64,000 nucleotides of DNA from Pseudomonadota bacterium (GCA_039024915.1 JBCCPK010000002.1:124001-188000), one strand, 5' to 3'. Positions 44,911 through 53,001 are shown, numbered from the stretch's first letter. Numbers and translations are program-made. Notes: generated from the letters alone by a model not told the origin.

Positions 44911-45545
44911 TTATGTGCCGCCTCCCTGCGAACTCGTTCAATGGTTTCGATGCGCTCGTGCTCAAAAACCGCATGAAAGACTTGTCGAATAACCGAGCAA
45001 CACTCACTCACGTCATCGAGCGTTACCTCGACAAGATAGGGCAAAGGTCCAAGCACAAACGGATAGGTAACGTACGTTTCCCCGTTTCTTGTATAGGACC
45101 CTTCCTTTCGCGCTATAAGCGTTACGCGCTTATCTTTTGAGCGCTCAGCGTTCAGCTCCTCCAGTTTTTTGTACGATGGACCGTTGCCATGTTTCAGCAC
45201 GTTGACAACGCGAGACCAGAATTCCAGCTCCTTGATCAATTCGGGACCCAGATAAGAAAATTGATCGCGTAGAAGTTCTTTGAAGCAACGCGGCCGCTTG
45301 TTGGCGACTTCAAAAGAACTCACTTGAAGAACGGACTCAACAAGCGAAAAGATGCCGACAAGCAATACGGAATTCTCAGTCTGGCGATATGCCGATCTGT
45401 CGTAATGGGCAGGCTCGTTATCCGTGACATCGGGGATGCCATCTTGATGTCTTTGACATTCCAAACGTTCGACAAGTTCGTCTTCCATACGGGCCAGATA
45501 GGCGAGTGAACCCACAAACACCTTAGTTCGCCTCCTCATAGGCAT
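44907..45545 (-). CDS. Hypothetical protein inserted in the importer B operon
   Basis: A 212-residue soluble protein, basic at its N-terminus (MPMRRRTKVFVGSLAYLARMEDELVERLECQ) with helical predicted content, including NSVLLVGIFSLVESVLQVSSFEV, RDQFSYLGPELIKELEFWSRVVNVLKHG and GPLPYLVEVTLDDVSECCSVIRQVFHAVFEHERIETIERV. The codon use is less GC-rich than its neighbours. It overlaps the ATPase by 23 bases and permease 2 by 4 bases, so it is translated with the transporter. I do not recognise the family; KHG after a helical segment recalls HEPN/Cthe-like proteins, but only weakly. Confidence 0.6.
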   Translation of the reverse strand: MPMRRRTKVFVGSLAYLARMEDELVERLECQRHQDGIPDVTDNEPAHYDRSAYRQTENSVLLVGIFSLVESVLQVSSFEVANKRPRCFKELLRDQFSYLGPELIKELEFWSRVVNVLKHGNGPSYKKLEELNAERSKDKRVTLIARKEGSYTRNGETYVTYPFVLGPLPYLVEVTLDDVSECCSVIRQVFHAVFEHERIETIERVRREAAHK

Positions 45546-46314
45546 GCCCTGCCCTAAGCCCATCCCGCACGCGTTGCGCGATTTCGAGGAACTCGGGTGT
45601 CTCACGAATATCGAGCGGGCGTTCCTTGGGAAGCGTTGACTCGATGACATCCGTGACGCGGCCCGGGCGCGGGCTCATGACCACGATGCGGGTGGAGAGA
45701 TACGCCGCCTCGGGGATCGAGTGGGTGACAAAGCAGGTCGTCTTTTCGGTCCGCGCCCACAGCGCCAGAAGCTGCTCGTTGAGGTGATCGCGGACGATCT
45801 CGTCGAGCGCGCCGAATGGCTCGTCCATCAAGAGGATATCCGCGTCGAACGCCAGCGCGCGCGCGATGCTCGCACGCTGCTGCATCCCGCCGGACAATTG
45901 CCATGGAAACTTCTTACCGAAGCCGGCAAGGTCAACGAGCTCCAGCGCCTTTTGCGCTCGCTGGCGCTGCTCGGCCTTTGTGAAGCCCATGATCTCTAGC
46001 GGCAGGGTGACATTGTCTTCGATCTTGCGCCACGGGTAGAGCGCGGGCTGCTGAAACACATAGCCATAGGCCCGGTCGAGCCGCGCATTTCTTGGTGTCG
46101 TGCCCTGGACAGTGATGCTGCCGCCAGTGGGCTGTTCAAGGTCTGCGATCACGCGAAGGAAAGTGGTCTTGCCGCAGCCCGACGGCCCGATGAACGAGAC
46201 GAAGTCGCCCTTCTGAATGTCCAGATTGACGTCCGATAGGGCGTGAACATCGCCGTCACCGGTCTTGAAGACGAGATCGAGGTTTTTTGCGGAGATAATG
46301 GGTGGGGCGGTCAA
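45523..46314 (-). CDS. ABC transporter ATP-binding protein (importer B)
   Basis: A 263-residue ATPase of the taurine/sulfonate/pyrimidine class: Walker A GPSGCGKTT, YGYVFQQPALYPWRKI, signature LSGGMQQRASIARAL, Walker B ILLMDEPFGALDE and VTHSIPEAAYLS. The start is TTG at 46314, 7 bases after GAAGG; an in-frame stop lies six codons further upstream. It begins the importer B operon: ATPase, unknown gene, two permeases, binding protein. Confidence 0.9.
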   Translation of the reverse strand: MTAPPIISAKNLDLVFKTGDGDVHALSDVNLDIQKGDFVSFIGPSGCGKTTFLRVIADLEQPTGGSITVQGTTPRNARLDRAYGYVFQQPALYPWRKIEDNVTLPLEIMGFTKAEQRQRAQKALELVDLAGFGKKFPWQLSGGMQQRASIARALAFDADILLMDEPFGALDEIVRDHLNEQLLALWARTEKTTCFVTHSIPEAAYLSTRIVVMSPRPGRVTDVIESTLPKERPLDIRETPEFLEIAQRVRDGLRAGHAYEEAN

Positions 46315-46400
46315 GAACGGGCCTTCATATCAGTCTAGCAATGCCCTGTCTCTGAGCATGCCTCAAAACTGCACAAAACCAGCCCCGACCACAAGACGTC

Positions 46401-46491
46401 ATCCTAGGGCTTGTCCCTAGGATCCATGGGAACTTTGGGGACGCTTTGGGTTAGCCAGCATCTTATGGACCCTAGGCACAAGGCCTAGGGT
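46401..46491. repeat. Inverted pair of REP-like palindromes
   Basis: Unit 1, ATCCTAGGG-CTTGT-CCCTAGGAT (46401-46423), and unit 2, ACCCTAGGC-ACAAG-GCCTAGGGT (46469-46491), each form a perfect 9-base stem with a 5-base loop. The two loops are reverse complements, so the units stand in opposite orientation about 45 bases apart, like a BIME. They fill the gap between the importer B ATPase start and a convergent-side membrane protein gene. Confidence 0.75.
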
Positions 46492-46524
46492 AAGTGCGGT
46501 AGAGGTGGCCCAGCTTCGACAGAC

Positions 46525-47034
46525 TCATCCGCTTGGCGCATGGCCCGGTCCGAGAACCGCCCTTAACGCTAGTGCGGTCCCAACCCCAACAGCAATGAAC
46601 AAGGCTAGCTCAACGCCGTCGCTTATAGAAACCCGGGGCCAGACAAACACGTCCGTCGCCAACACCCTAGGAACGGCCTCGAATAATCCAGCCGCTTCAC
46701 GCGCCTCACGTACCGAAGCGTAAAAGTCTGGATACCAGGAAAGGAGGCCGGCCATCAGGATCATGATAGCCGGCACAAGAGCACCCAATGACGCCGCCCT
46801 CAACCAACTAACTAGTTTTTGGAGCAGAACCCACAGGATCGGCCCGCCGACAAAAAACGTTGCAACGATCGCAATTGGAAGCCCAAATATCGCGCCAGAA
46901 AAAAGCACCATAGTGGCCCAATTTTCTGAAGCATCCGGCGGCGGAAAAGCTATCATCGGCAGCACCGCTCCCAGCCAGCCAAGCGTCGCGGCTAGAAGCG
47001 AGGCCTTCCACCAGGTGCCCTTCGGATAAGCCAT
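46525..47034 (-). CDS. Hypothetical membrane protein
   Basis: A 169-residue protein with four hydrophobic segments (WWKASLLAATLGWLGAVLPMIAF, NWATMVLFSGAIFGLPIAIVATFFVGGPILWVLL, ASLGALVPAIMILMAGLLSW and GVELALFIAVGVGTALALRAVLG). The ATG at 47034 with AGGAG-like context on the minus strand fits; the open frame upstream overlaps hydA and is not protein-like. No family recognised. Confidence 0.65.
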   Translation of the reverse strand: MAYPKGTWWKASLLAATLGWLGAVLPMIAFPPPDASENWATMVLFSGAIFGLPIAIVATFFVGGPILWVLLQKLVSWLRAASLGALVPAIMILMAGLLSWYPDFYASVREAREAAGLFEAVPRVLATDVFVWPRVSISDGVELALFIAVGVGTALALRAVLGPGHAPSG

Positions 47035-47044
47035 CAGGAGCGGT

Positions 47045-48499
47045 TTAAACCCCGCTCGCTGGTATACCCGTCCGCTCCACCTTCCTCGGAGCCGTGATCT
47101 CTTTCCACGTTGAGTAGGCCGCATTGACGGCCTGGAACGGCTCGCGCTTAACGAACTTGCCGTGGCCTTCCTGCGTTTTGATGGCACCGTCATCCACCGC
47201 GACAACCCCACGGGTGAGCGTGTAGCGCGGCAGGCCTTTGACGTGCTTGCCCTCGAACACATTGTAGTCGATGGCCGATTGCTGGGCGCTGGCGGTGATC
47301 GTCTTTTCCTTATTCGGGTCGAACACCACGATGTCCGCGTCCGCGCCCTCAAGGATCGCGCCCTTTTTCGGGTACATATTCAGGATCTTGGCACTGTTGG
47401 TGGACGTAACCGCGACGAACTCGTTCATCGTCAGCCGACCGGTCGCAACGCCATAGGTCCATAGCATCGGCATGCGGTCCTCGAGCCCGCCGGTGCCGTT
47501 CGGGATCAAGCGGAAATCACCAACGCCGTTGCGCTTCTGCTCAGTGGTGAAGGCGCAATGGTCGGTCGCCACCACTTGCAGTGACCCCGCTGCGAGGCCC
47601 GCCCACAGCGAATCCTGATGCTTCTTGTCCCGGAACGGGGGAGACATCACGCGCCTCGCCGCATGGTCCCAATCGGGGTGGGTGTACTCGCTGTCGTCCA
47701 ACGTCAAATGCTGGATCAGCGGTTCGCCATAAGCGCGGATTCCGTTCTGCCGCGCCCTTCTAATGGCTTCGTGCGCCTGCTCGGAGGAGGTGTGCACGAT
47801 GTAGACCGGCACACCCGCCATATCGGCGATCATGATCGCGCGGTTGGTCGCTTCGCCTTCGACCTCGGCAGGCCGCGAATAGGCGTGCGCCTCGGGGCCA
47901 TTGTTGCCCTCGGCCATCAGCTTTTCTTGAAGCTGCGCGACCACATCGCCGTTCTCGGCATGCACCAGCGGCAGGGCACCCAGCGCGGCGCAGCGCTGGA
48001 ACGATGAGAACATCTCATCATCATCCACCATGAGCGCGCCCTTGTAGGCCATGAAGTGCTTGAAGGTGTTGATGCCCTTGTCTCTGACCACCGTCTCCAT
48101 CTCGTTCCACACCTGCTCACCCCACCAGGTGATCGCCATGTGGAAGGAGTAGTCGCAGTTCGCGCGGGTCGATTTGTTGTCCCAGCGGTCGATGGCCTCA
48201 AGAAGGCTCTGCTCGGGGTTCGGCAGGCAGAAATCGACCACCATCGTCGTGCCGCCAGAAAGCGCCGCGCGCGTGCCGCTCTCGAAATCGTCCGACGAGT
48301 AGGTTCCCATGAACGGCATTTCGAGATGCACATGCGGGTCGATCCCACCGGGCATCACGTAGCAGCCAGATGCATCCAATTCGGTCCCGCCGGACAAGTT
48401 CGGCCCGATCTCGGCGATCTTGCCGTCTTCGATTTTAATGTCGGCCTTGTAGGTCAGATCGGCGGTGACGATCGTGCCGTTCTTGATGGTGGTGGTCAT
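47045..48499 (-). CDS. hydA: Dihydropyrimidinase
   Basis: A 484-residue amidohydrolase. Metal site residues are visible: GGIDPHVHLEMPF (HxH), the carbamylated Lys in TFKHFMAYKGALMV, LVHAENGD, VYIVHTSSEQAHE and VVATDHCAFTT. Dihydropyrimidinase opens dihydrouracil or dihydrothymine to N-carbamoyl-beta-amino acids. Length and motifs are normal. It lies downstream of the GIY-YIG and ureidopropionase-type genes on the same strand. No dihydropyrimidine dehydrogenase is seen nearby, which is the usual partner. Confidence 0.93.
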   Translation of the reverse strand: MTTTIKNGTIVTADLTYKADIKIEDGKIAEIGPNLSGGTELDASGCYVMPGGIDPHVHLEMPFMGTYSSDDFESGTRAALSGGTTMVVDFCLPNPEQSLLEAIDRWDNKSTRANCDYSFHMAITWWGEQVWNEMETVVRDKGINTFKHFMAYKGALMVDDDEMFSSFQRCAALGALPLVHAENGDVVAQLQEKLMAEGNNGPEAHAYSRPAEVEGEATNRAIMIADMAGVPVYIVHTSSEQAHEAIRRARQNGIRAYGEPLIQHLTLDDSEYTHPDWDHAARRVMSPPFRDKKHQDSLWAGLAAGSLQVVATDHCAFTTEQKRNGVGDFRLIPNGTGGLEDRMPMLWTYGVATGRLTMNEFVAVTSTNSAKILNMYPKKGAILEGADADIVVFDPNKEKTITASAQQSAIDYNVFEGKHVKGLPRYTLTRGVVAVDDGAIKTQEGHGKFVKREPFQAVNAAYSTWKEITAPRKVERTGIPASGV

Positions 48500-48523
48500 G
48501 GTTGGTGCCTCATTGTGCTCGAG

Positions 48524-48544
48524 GCCCCGGATCAAGTCCGGGGC
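48524..48544. repeat. REP-like palindrome, copy 1
   Basis: GCCCCGGA-TCAAG-TCCGGGGC: an 8-base perfect stem with a 5-base loop, typical of REP-like palindromes scattered in alphaproteobacterial genomes. One of five copies flanking the GIY-YIG gene. Confidence 0.85.
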
Positions 48545-48563
48545 TTGAAGGGTGTAGAGCCAA

Positions 48564-48584
48564 GCCCCGGACTTGATCCGGGGT
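48564..48584. repeat. REP-like palindrome, copy 2
   Basis: GCCCCGGA-CTTGA-TCCGGGGT: the same unit in inverted orientation relative to copy 1, with one end mismatch. Confidence 0.85.
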
Positions 48585-48603
48585 CATTTCCCGATCTCGC
48601 AAA

Positions 48604-48624
48604 GTCCCGGACTTGATCCGGGAC
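48604..48624. repeat. REP-like palindrome, copy 3
   Basis: GTCCCGGA-CTTGA-TCCGGGAC: inverted orientation, with compensating base changes at the outer stem pairs (T-A in place of C-G), which keeps the hairpin and suggests selection on structure. Confidence 0.85.
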
Positions 48625-48635
48625 CTCGCGCAGTT

Positions 48636-48923
48636 CTAGCCGATAAGTTCAGCGCTCAAATCACGCCAAGTCGGGTTCATTTCTGGGATGAGCGCATCTT
48701 TCCAAGCGCGCCTCCAGCGTTTGATTTGATGCTCTCGTTTGACTGCCAAGTGGCGTTCTCCATGCTCTTCGCACCAGACTAATGTATGAATATCATAGCG
48801 TCTGGTGTGCGCCGAAACCGAGCCAGATCGGTGCTGCTCAACGCGCTGGTGCAAGTTTCCAGTTGAGCCAACGTAGACGGCGCCGTGAGGCCGGCTTGCG
48901 AGAATGTAGACCCAGAAGCTCAT
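48636..48923 (-). CDS. GIY-YIG nuclease family protein
   Basis: A 95-residue single-domain GIY-YIG protein: FWVYILASRPHGAVYVGSTGNLHQRVEQHRSG (the V-Y-I / Y-V-G motif and the catalytic Arg), HTLVWCEEHGERHLAVKREHQIKRWRRAWKDALI. This is the UPF0213-like small family of unknown role, once annotated as excinuclease subunit C-like. It stands between dihydropyrimidinase and the ureidopropionase-type gene but is framed on both sides by REP-like palindromes, so it looks like an insertion into the pyrimidine operon. Confidence 0.9.
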   Translation of the reverse strand: MSFWVYILASRPHGAVYVGSTGNLHQRVEQHRSGSVSAHTRRYDIHTLVWCEEHGERHLAVKREHQIKRWRRAWKDALIPEMNPTWRDLSAELIG

Positions 48924-48993
48924 CGGCAGCTCATCGGCGTGCCACGCGCTCGAGGTACCGGCTCAAGGCCGGGACTTGCGAATGAGCCAGGAG

Positions 48994-49014
48994 GCCCCGG
49001 ATCAAGTCCGGGGC
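48994..49014. repeat. REP-like palindrome, copy 4
   Basis: GCCCCGGA-TCAAG-TCCGGGGC, the same orientation and stem as copy 1, on the other side of the GIY-YIG gene. Confidence 0.85.
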
Positions 49015-49032
49015 TTGGCTCGTATTGGCTAA

Positions 49033-49053
49033 GCCCCGGACTTGATCCGGGGC
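49033..49053. repeat. REP-like palindrome, copy 5
   Basis: GCCCCGGA-CTTGA-TCCGGGGC, inverted to copy 4 and 18 bases away. Copies 1-2 and 4-5 thus make the same inverted pairs on either side of the nuclease gene. Confidence 0.85.
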
Positions 49054-49079
49054 CTCGCGCCAAGTGAAGAACGCTTCAC

Positions 49080-50342
49080 TCACCCCACGATCTCCGCCTT
49101 CTCCACCACCGCGTGGAACAGCACATCCGCCCCGGCGCGCGCCCACTCTTTGGTGATCTCTTCGGCCTCATTGTGCGACAGGCCATCGACGCAGGGGCAC
49201 ATGACCATCGCGGTCGGGTACAGCCGGTTGATCCAGCAGGCGTCATGCCCCGCGCCAGACACAATGTTCATGTGGCTGTAGCCGAGACGCTCCGCCGCCT
49301 CGCGGATCATCGTCACGCAGCCCTCGTCGAAGGCAGGCGGGTCGAACGAACCGACGCTTTCCCACGACAGTTCAACGCCGATCGCCTCACACAGCTTTGG
49401 CGCTTCCTCTTCAAAACGCGCAACCATCCGCTGGAGCCGGTCCAATTCGTGCGATCGGATGTCCACGGTGAAGACCACCTTGCCGGGGATGATGTTGCGG
49501 CTGTTGGGGTAGACGTCGATATGACCGATGGCGCCCACCGCGTTGGGTGCATTGTCCATCGCGATCTGGTGCACAAGCTCAGTGATCTGCGCGAGGCCAC
49601 GCCCCGCATTCTTTCGCATCGGCATCGGCGTCGAACCCGTATGGCTCTCCTTGCCTGTCACCGTGCATTCGATCCAGCGCAGCCCCTGCCCGTGCGTGAC
49701 AACGCCAATATCCTTGCCTTCGGCTTCGAGGATCGGGCCCTGTTCGATGTGCAGCTCAAAAAAGGCGTGCATCTTGCGATCACCAACCTTTTCCTCGCCC
49801 TTCCAGCCGATGCGCTCCAGCTCGTCGCCGAACTTTTTCCCTTCCGCGTCGACGCGGTCATAGGCCCAATCGAGCGCATGAATGCCTGCGAAAACGCCGG
49901 ACGCCAGCATGGCCGGCGCAAAACGTGTGCCTTCTTCGTTGGTCCAGTTGGTCACAACAATCGGGTGCTTGGTCTTGATGTCGAGATCATTGAGCGTGCG
50001 CACGATCTCAAGGCCCGCCAGCACCCCCAGCACGCCATCATAGCGCCCACCGGTCGGCTGCGTGTCGAGGTGCGAACCGACATAGACGGGCAGCGCGTCA
50101 GGGTCCGTCCCTTCGCGCCGCATGAACATGGTGCCCATCTCGTCGACGCCCATCGTCAGGCCGGCCTCTTCGCACCAGCGCTGGAACAGCCTGCGGCCCT
50201 CGCCATCCTCATCGGTAACGGTCTGCCGGTTGTTGCCACCGGCAACGCCCGGGCCGATCTCAGCGATCTCGTGAATGGTATCCCAAAGCCGATCGGGATT
50301 GATCCGAAGATTTTCCCCAGGCTGGCTGCCTTGCATGCCCAT
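49080..50342 (-). CDS. Zn-dependent amidohydrolase, beta-ureidopropionase / N-carbamoyl-amino-acid hydrolase type
   Basis: A 420-residue M20/M28-type hydrolase: YVGSHLDTQPTGGRYDGVLGVLAGLE (His-Asp metal site), NWTNEEGTRFAPAMLASGVFAG (Glu-Glu), HIEQGPILE, TGKESHTGSTPMPMRKNAG and SGAGHDACWINRLYPTAMVMCP. In the reductive pyrimidine pathway such enzymes release beta-alanine, CO2 and ammonia from N-carbamoyl-beta-alanine; allantoate or hydantoin pathways use close relatives. A RutR operator lies 78 bases upstream of its ATG, which favours the pyrimidine role. Confidence 0.88.
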   Translation of the reverse strand: MGMQGSQPGENLRINPDRLWDTIHEIAEIGPGVAGGNNRQTVTDEDGEGRRLFQRWCEEAGLTMGVDEMGTMFMRREGTDPDALPVYVGSHLDTQPTGGRYDGVLGVLAGLEIVRTLNDLDIKTKHPIVVTNWTNEEGTRFAPAMLASGVFAGIHALDWAYDRVDAEGKKFGDELERIGWKGEEKVGDRKMHAFFELHIEQGPILEAEGKDIGVVTHGQGLRWIECTVTGKESHTGSTPMPMRKNAGRGLAQITELVHQIAMDNAPNAVGAIGHIDVYPNSRNIIPGKVVFTVDIRSHELDRLQRMVARFEEEAPKLCEAIGVELSWESVGSFDPPAFDEGCVTMIREAAERLGYSHMNIVSGAGHDACWINRLYPTAMVMCPCVDGLSHNEAEEITKEWARAGADVLFHAVVEKAEIVG

Positions 50343-50419
50343 TGTGCGTTCCCCTGTGTCGCGTCCCCAATGATCGAACCGTTTGCAGTGAAGACCGCCG
50401 CGCCGCCCGCGTCAAGATT

Positions 50420-50435
50420 TTGACCAACTGGTCCA
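50420..50435. promoter_or_regulatory. RutR operator between the ureidopropionase-type gene and rutR
   Basis: TTGACCAACTGGTCCA matches the RutR palindrome TTGACCA-N2-TGGTCAA at 15 of 16 positions. It lies midway between the divergent starts at 50342 and 50517, so RutR bound here could control both its own gene and the pyrimidine genes. Uracil and thymine release RutR from such sites in E. coli. Confidence 0.82.
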
Positions 50436-50516
50436 ATGCCATTGATCTTAAAGAGTAACTTGCGCGCAATCCATTTCACGCGTTAGATTTTAGGCGGCAA
50501 AGGAGGAGGGCAGGCC

Positions 50517-51131
50517 GTGCCGAAAGCAAGCCGCATTCAGCGCGCCAATCGCGCCGCAATATCATCAGCTGCGATGACCGAGTTTTCCGTGCGCGGTTAT
50601 CATGGAGCAACCATTGACGCGATCGCCGGCAAAGCGGGCATGTCCAAGCCCAACTTGCTTTACTATTTCCCGTCGAAAGAAGCGATTTATCGCTCCTGTC
50701 TGGAGCAGATCGTGGAGGAGTGGCTCAGTCCCCTTCTGACCCTTGATCCGCAAGGCGATCCCGTGGAGGAACTGCGGCGCTACATTTCCCTCAAGATGCA
50801 AATGTCGATGGACAGGCCGGAAGCTTCCCGCCTTTTCGCGTCCGAGATCATTGCCGGCGCACCGATCCTCAAGGACTTTCTCGAAGGTCGCCTGAAAAGC
50901 GTTGTCGATGAAAAAGCCGGGATCATTCGGCACTGGATCGATACGGGCAAGATGGCGCCGGTCGACCCCTACCACCTGATCTTCATGATCTGGTCTGTGA
51001 CGCAGCACTATGCCGACTTCGACGCTCAGATCGACGCCGTCACCGGCGGGCAACCGCGCAGTCCGGGTTTTCATGAGCAGGCCAGCCAAGCCGTGCTATC
51101 GATCATCCTGAACGGCGTGAAGCCGCGCTGA
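50517..51131 (+). CDS. rutR: TetR-family pyrimidine-responsive regulator RutR
   Basis: A 204-residue TetR regulator. The HTH (TIDAIAGKAGMSKPNLLYYFPSKEAIYRSCL) is followed by a ligand domain with DRPEASRLFASEIIAGAPILKDFL and YHLIFMIWSVTQHYADFDAQIDAVTGG, which closely follow E. coli RutR from my memory of its sequence. RutR binds uracil or thymine and represses pyrimidine catabolism. The start is GTG at 50517, after AAAGGAGGAGGG. It lies beside a near-perfect RutR box. Confidence 0.93.
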   Translation: MPKASRIQRANRAAISSAAMTEFSVRGYHGATIDAIAGKAGMSKPNLLYYFPSKEAIYRSCLEQIVEEWLSPLLTLDPQGDPVEELRRYISLKMQMSMDRPEASRLFASEIIAGAPILKDFLEGRLKSVVDEKAGIIRHWIDTGKMAPVDPYHLIFMIWSVTQHYADFDAQIDAVTGGQPRSPGFHEQASQAVLSIILNGVKPR

Positions 51132-51226
51132 AGCTCCAGGCTTTGAGCAAATTCACTGGCCGATCCACATAGTCGCGCTAGTCTAAGCGGGTAGCGCAGA
51201 GCGGCCAAAGCTTCGAGGAATGGACC

Positions 51227-51781
51227 ATGGCACAAGCGAACCCATCGGGCGTCAACCGCTATCACCCAGCGCTTGTGGCGCTGCATTGGGCATTGGCGAT
51301 CCTGCTGACCATGTCGCTGATTGGTGGCATGGCGATCCTCGACGGCATCCCCAATGATTCACCCGACAAGATCGGAGCGCTTTTCGGGCACATGATAGCC
51401 GGCAGCCTGATCGCCATCTTGATCACCGTTCGGCTGATTGTCCGCTTCCGCACAAGCAAGCCGCCCGAGCCGGACAGCGGGTCGGCATTTCTCAACCGCA
51501 TCGCGCGTCCCGTGCATCTACTGGCATATGCCCTCGTCTTCGGTATGGTCGGCACCGGCATGGCCATGAGTGTGATGGCGGGCTTGCCGGCGATCGTGTT
51601 TTTCGGCTCAGGCGATCCGCTCCCAGCAACCTTCGACGACCTGCCGACGCGAGCAGCGCATACATTCATTGCGTTTACGCTTATCGGGTTCATCGCTGTG
51701 CACCTGGCTGCGGTTACCATGCATGAAATGCGCGGCACGGAGCTGTTACGCCGCATGTGGTTCGGAGACCGGGCCACTTAG
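51227..51781 (+). CDS. Cytochrome b561 family protein
   Basis: A 184-residue four-TM protein of the cytochrome b561 (DUF4405/Ni-hydrogenase-like) family. His residues suitable as haem ligands are HPALVALHWALAILLT, FGHMIAGSLIAI, PVHLLAYALVFG and HTFIAFTLIGFIAVHLAAVTMH. It would move electrons across the inner membrane. It is flanked by rutR and importer C; no direct link to either is visible. Confidence 0.85.
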   Translation: MAQANPSGVNRYHPALVALHWALAILLTMSLIGGMAILDGIPNDSPDKIGALFGHMIAGSLIAILITVRLIVRFRTSKPPEPDSGSAFLNRIARPVHLLAYALVFGMVGTGMAMSVMAGLPAIVFFGSGDPLPATFDDLPTRAAHTFIAFTLIGFIAVHLAAVTMHEMRGTELLRRMWFGDRAT

Positions 51782-51911
51782 GCAGTCGGCGGCACGAGCG
51801 TAGGCGCTGCGGAACCAGTCTTGCCACCCTTACCGCACTCGCCTATCCCTGCCCCACAAACGCGCAGCCAAAAACAACGAGACAAAAGCGCGCGAGATGA
51901 GGGAGAACATC

Positions 51912-52925
51912 ATGACCAAGCTGACACGCCGCCAGACCATGGGGTTGATGGGCGCAGCGGCCGCTGCCCCACTTCTCAGCAGACCCGCCTATGCCAACAC
52001 AGCCATCACCGTTGGCGCACTTCGCTTCACCAGCCACGCCGCAAGCTTTGTTGCCTTCGAGCGAGGCTACTTCGACGACGCCGGGCTCGATGTGAACTTC
52101 GAGTTTTTCCAGGCCGCTCAGCCGATGGCTCTGGCGATCGCTGCGGGCGACGCCGATTTCGCGGTGACCGCCGTTTCCGGTGCGCTGATCTCACTGGCCG
52201 AGCGCGGAGCAACTAAAGTTATCGGTGGTGCTCTGTCCGAAGAGCAGGGCATCGACGGGCAGAAAATCGTCGTCTCGAACGCAGCGCTGGCGGATGGTGT
52301 CGACAGCCCGTCAGCCCTCGGAGGGCGGACATGGGCCGTCACGCAAGCCGGCTCGTCGTTCCACTATATGGGCTCTAAGATATCCCAAGCCGAAGGGGTC
52401 GAGGTCGAGTTCCAGCCACTCCAGGGCGTCGGCAACATCATCGGGGCCCTGCGGTCCGATCAGGTCGATGCCTGGTCCATTGTTCCTCACATCGCCAAGC
52501 CGCTCGACGCCAGCGGTGCCGTCCACATCATCGGGGATGTCGCTGACTATCTGCCCAACTATCAGGTGACGACGGTGTTCACCTCGTCGGACAACGCCGC
52601 CAATGAGCGCGCGAAAAGTGAAGCGTTCATCGCTGCGTTCTCGCGCGGTGCCGCCGACTTCAACGCGGCCCTTGTCGATAAGACGCAAGGCGAGGACGGC
52701 GCTGAGGAGATGGTCCAGCTCATCCACAAATACGTCTACACCGACCGTGAGCTTGATGCCGCGCGTCCGGCGATCGTCAACGGTGCGATGCGGATCAATG
52801 AAGGCGCGGCGCTGAACACCACCTCGCTTGAAAACCAGATGAACTGGTTCAAATCCGAAGGGCTGATCGATGAAAGCGCATCGATGGACAATCTGGTGGA
52901 CGGATCGTACGTGGAGACCATGTAA
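51912..52925 (+). CDS. ABC transporter substrate-binding protein, NMT1/SsuA-like (importer C)
   Basis: A 337-residue periplasmic protein with a twin-arginine type leader (LTRRQTMGLMGAAAAAPLLSRPAYA). The mature part (VGALRFTSHAASFVAFERGYFDDAGLDVNFEFFQAAQPMALAIAAGDADFAVTAVSGALI) fits the NMT1-like SsuA family. Ligand unknown. The ATG at 51912 gives a proper leader; an in-frame start at 51897 is less suitable. It heads the importer C operon. Confidence 0.85.
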   Translation: MTKLTRRQTMGLMGAAAAAPLLSRPAYANTAITVGALRFTSHAASFVAFERGYFDDAGLDVNFEFFQAAQPMALAIAAGDADFAVTAVSGALISLAERGATKVIGGALSEEQGIDGQKIVVSNAALADGVDSPSALGGRTWAVTQAGSSFHYMGSKISQAEGVEVEFQPLQGVGNIIGALRSDQVDAWSIVPHIAKPLDASGAVHIIGDVADYLPNYQVTTVFTSSDNAANERAKSEAFIAAFSRGAADFNAALVDKTQGEDGAEEMVQLIHKYVYTDRELDAARPAIVNGAMRINEGAALNTTSLENQMNWFKSEGLIDESASMDNLVDGSYVETM

Positions 52926-52926
52926 G

Positions 52927-52941
52927 GCCTGACGAACAGGC
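52927..52941 (+). terminator. Attenuator-like hairpin after importer C binding-protein gene
   Basis: GCCTG (52927-52931) and CAGGC (52937-52941) pair with a 5-base loop, followed by TTTT at 52942-52945. It begins two bases after the stop codon. A second hairpin follows at 52956-52981. Partial termination here would make the binding protein more abundant than the membrane parts. Confidence 0.55.
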
Positions 52942-52955
52942 TTTTCACAGCAGAA

Positions 52956-52981
52956 CCAGAAGCGGGCTCCACTGCTTCTGG
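52956..52981 (+). other. Second intercistronic stem-loop in importer C
   Basis: CCAGAAGC (52956-52963) and GCTTCTGG (52974-52981) form a perfect 8-base stem with a 10-base loop, between the binding-protein and ATPase genes. Confidence 0.6.
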
Positions 52982-53001
52982 TGAGATAAGGCGCAGGCCA
53001 T

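Noticed and set aside
49113-50423. A 436-codon open frame on the plus strand opposite the ureidopropionase-type gene
   Set aside because: It is antisense to a gene with clear catalytic motifs; its translation is low-complexity and rich in His/Arg, typical of the complementary frame of a GC-rich gene.
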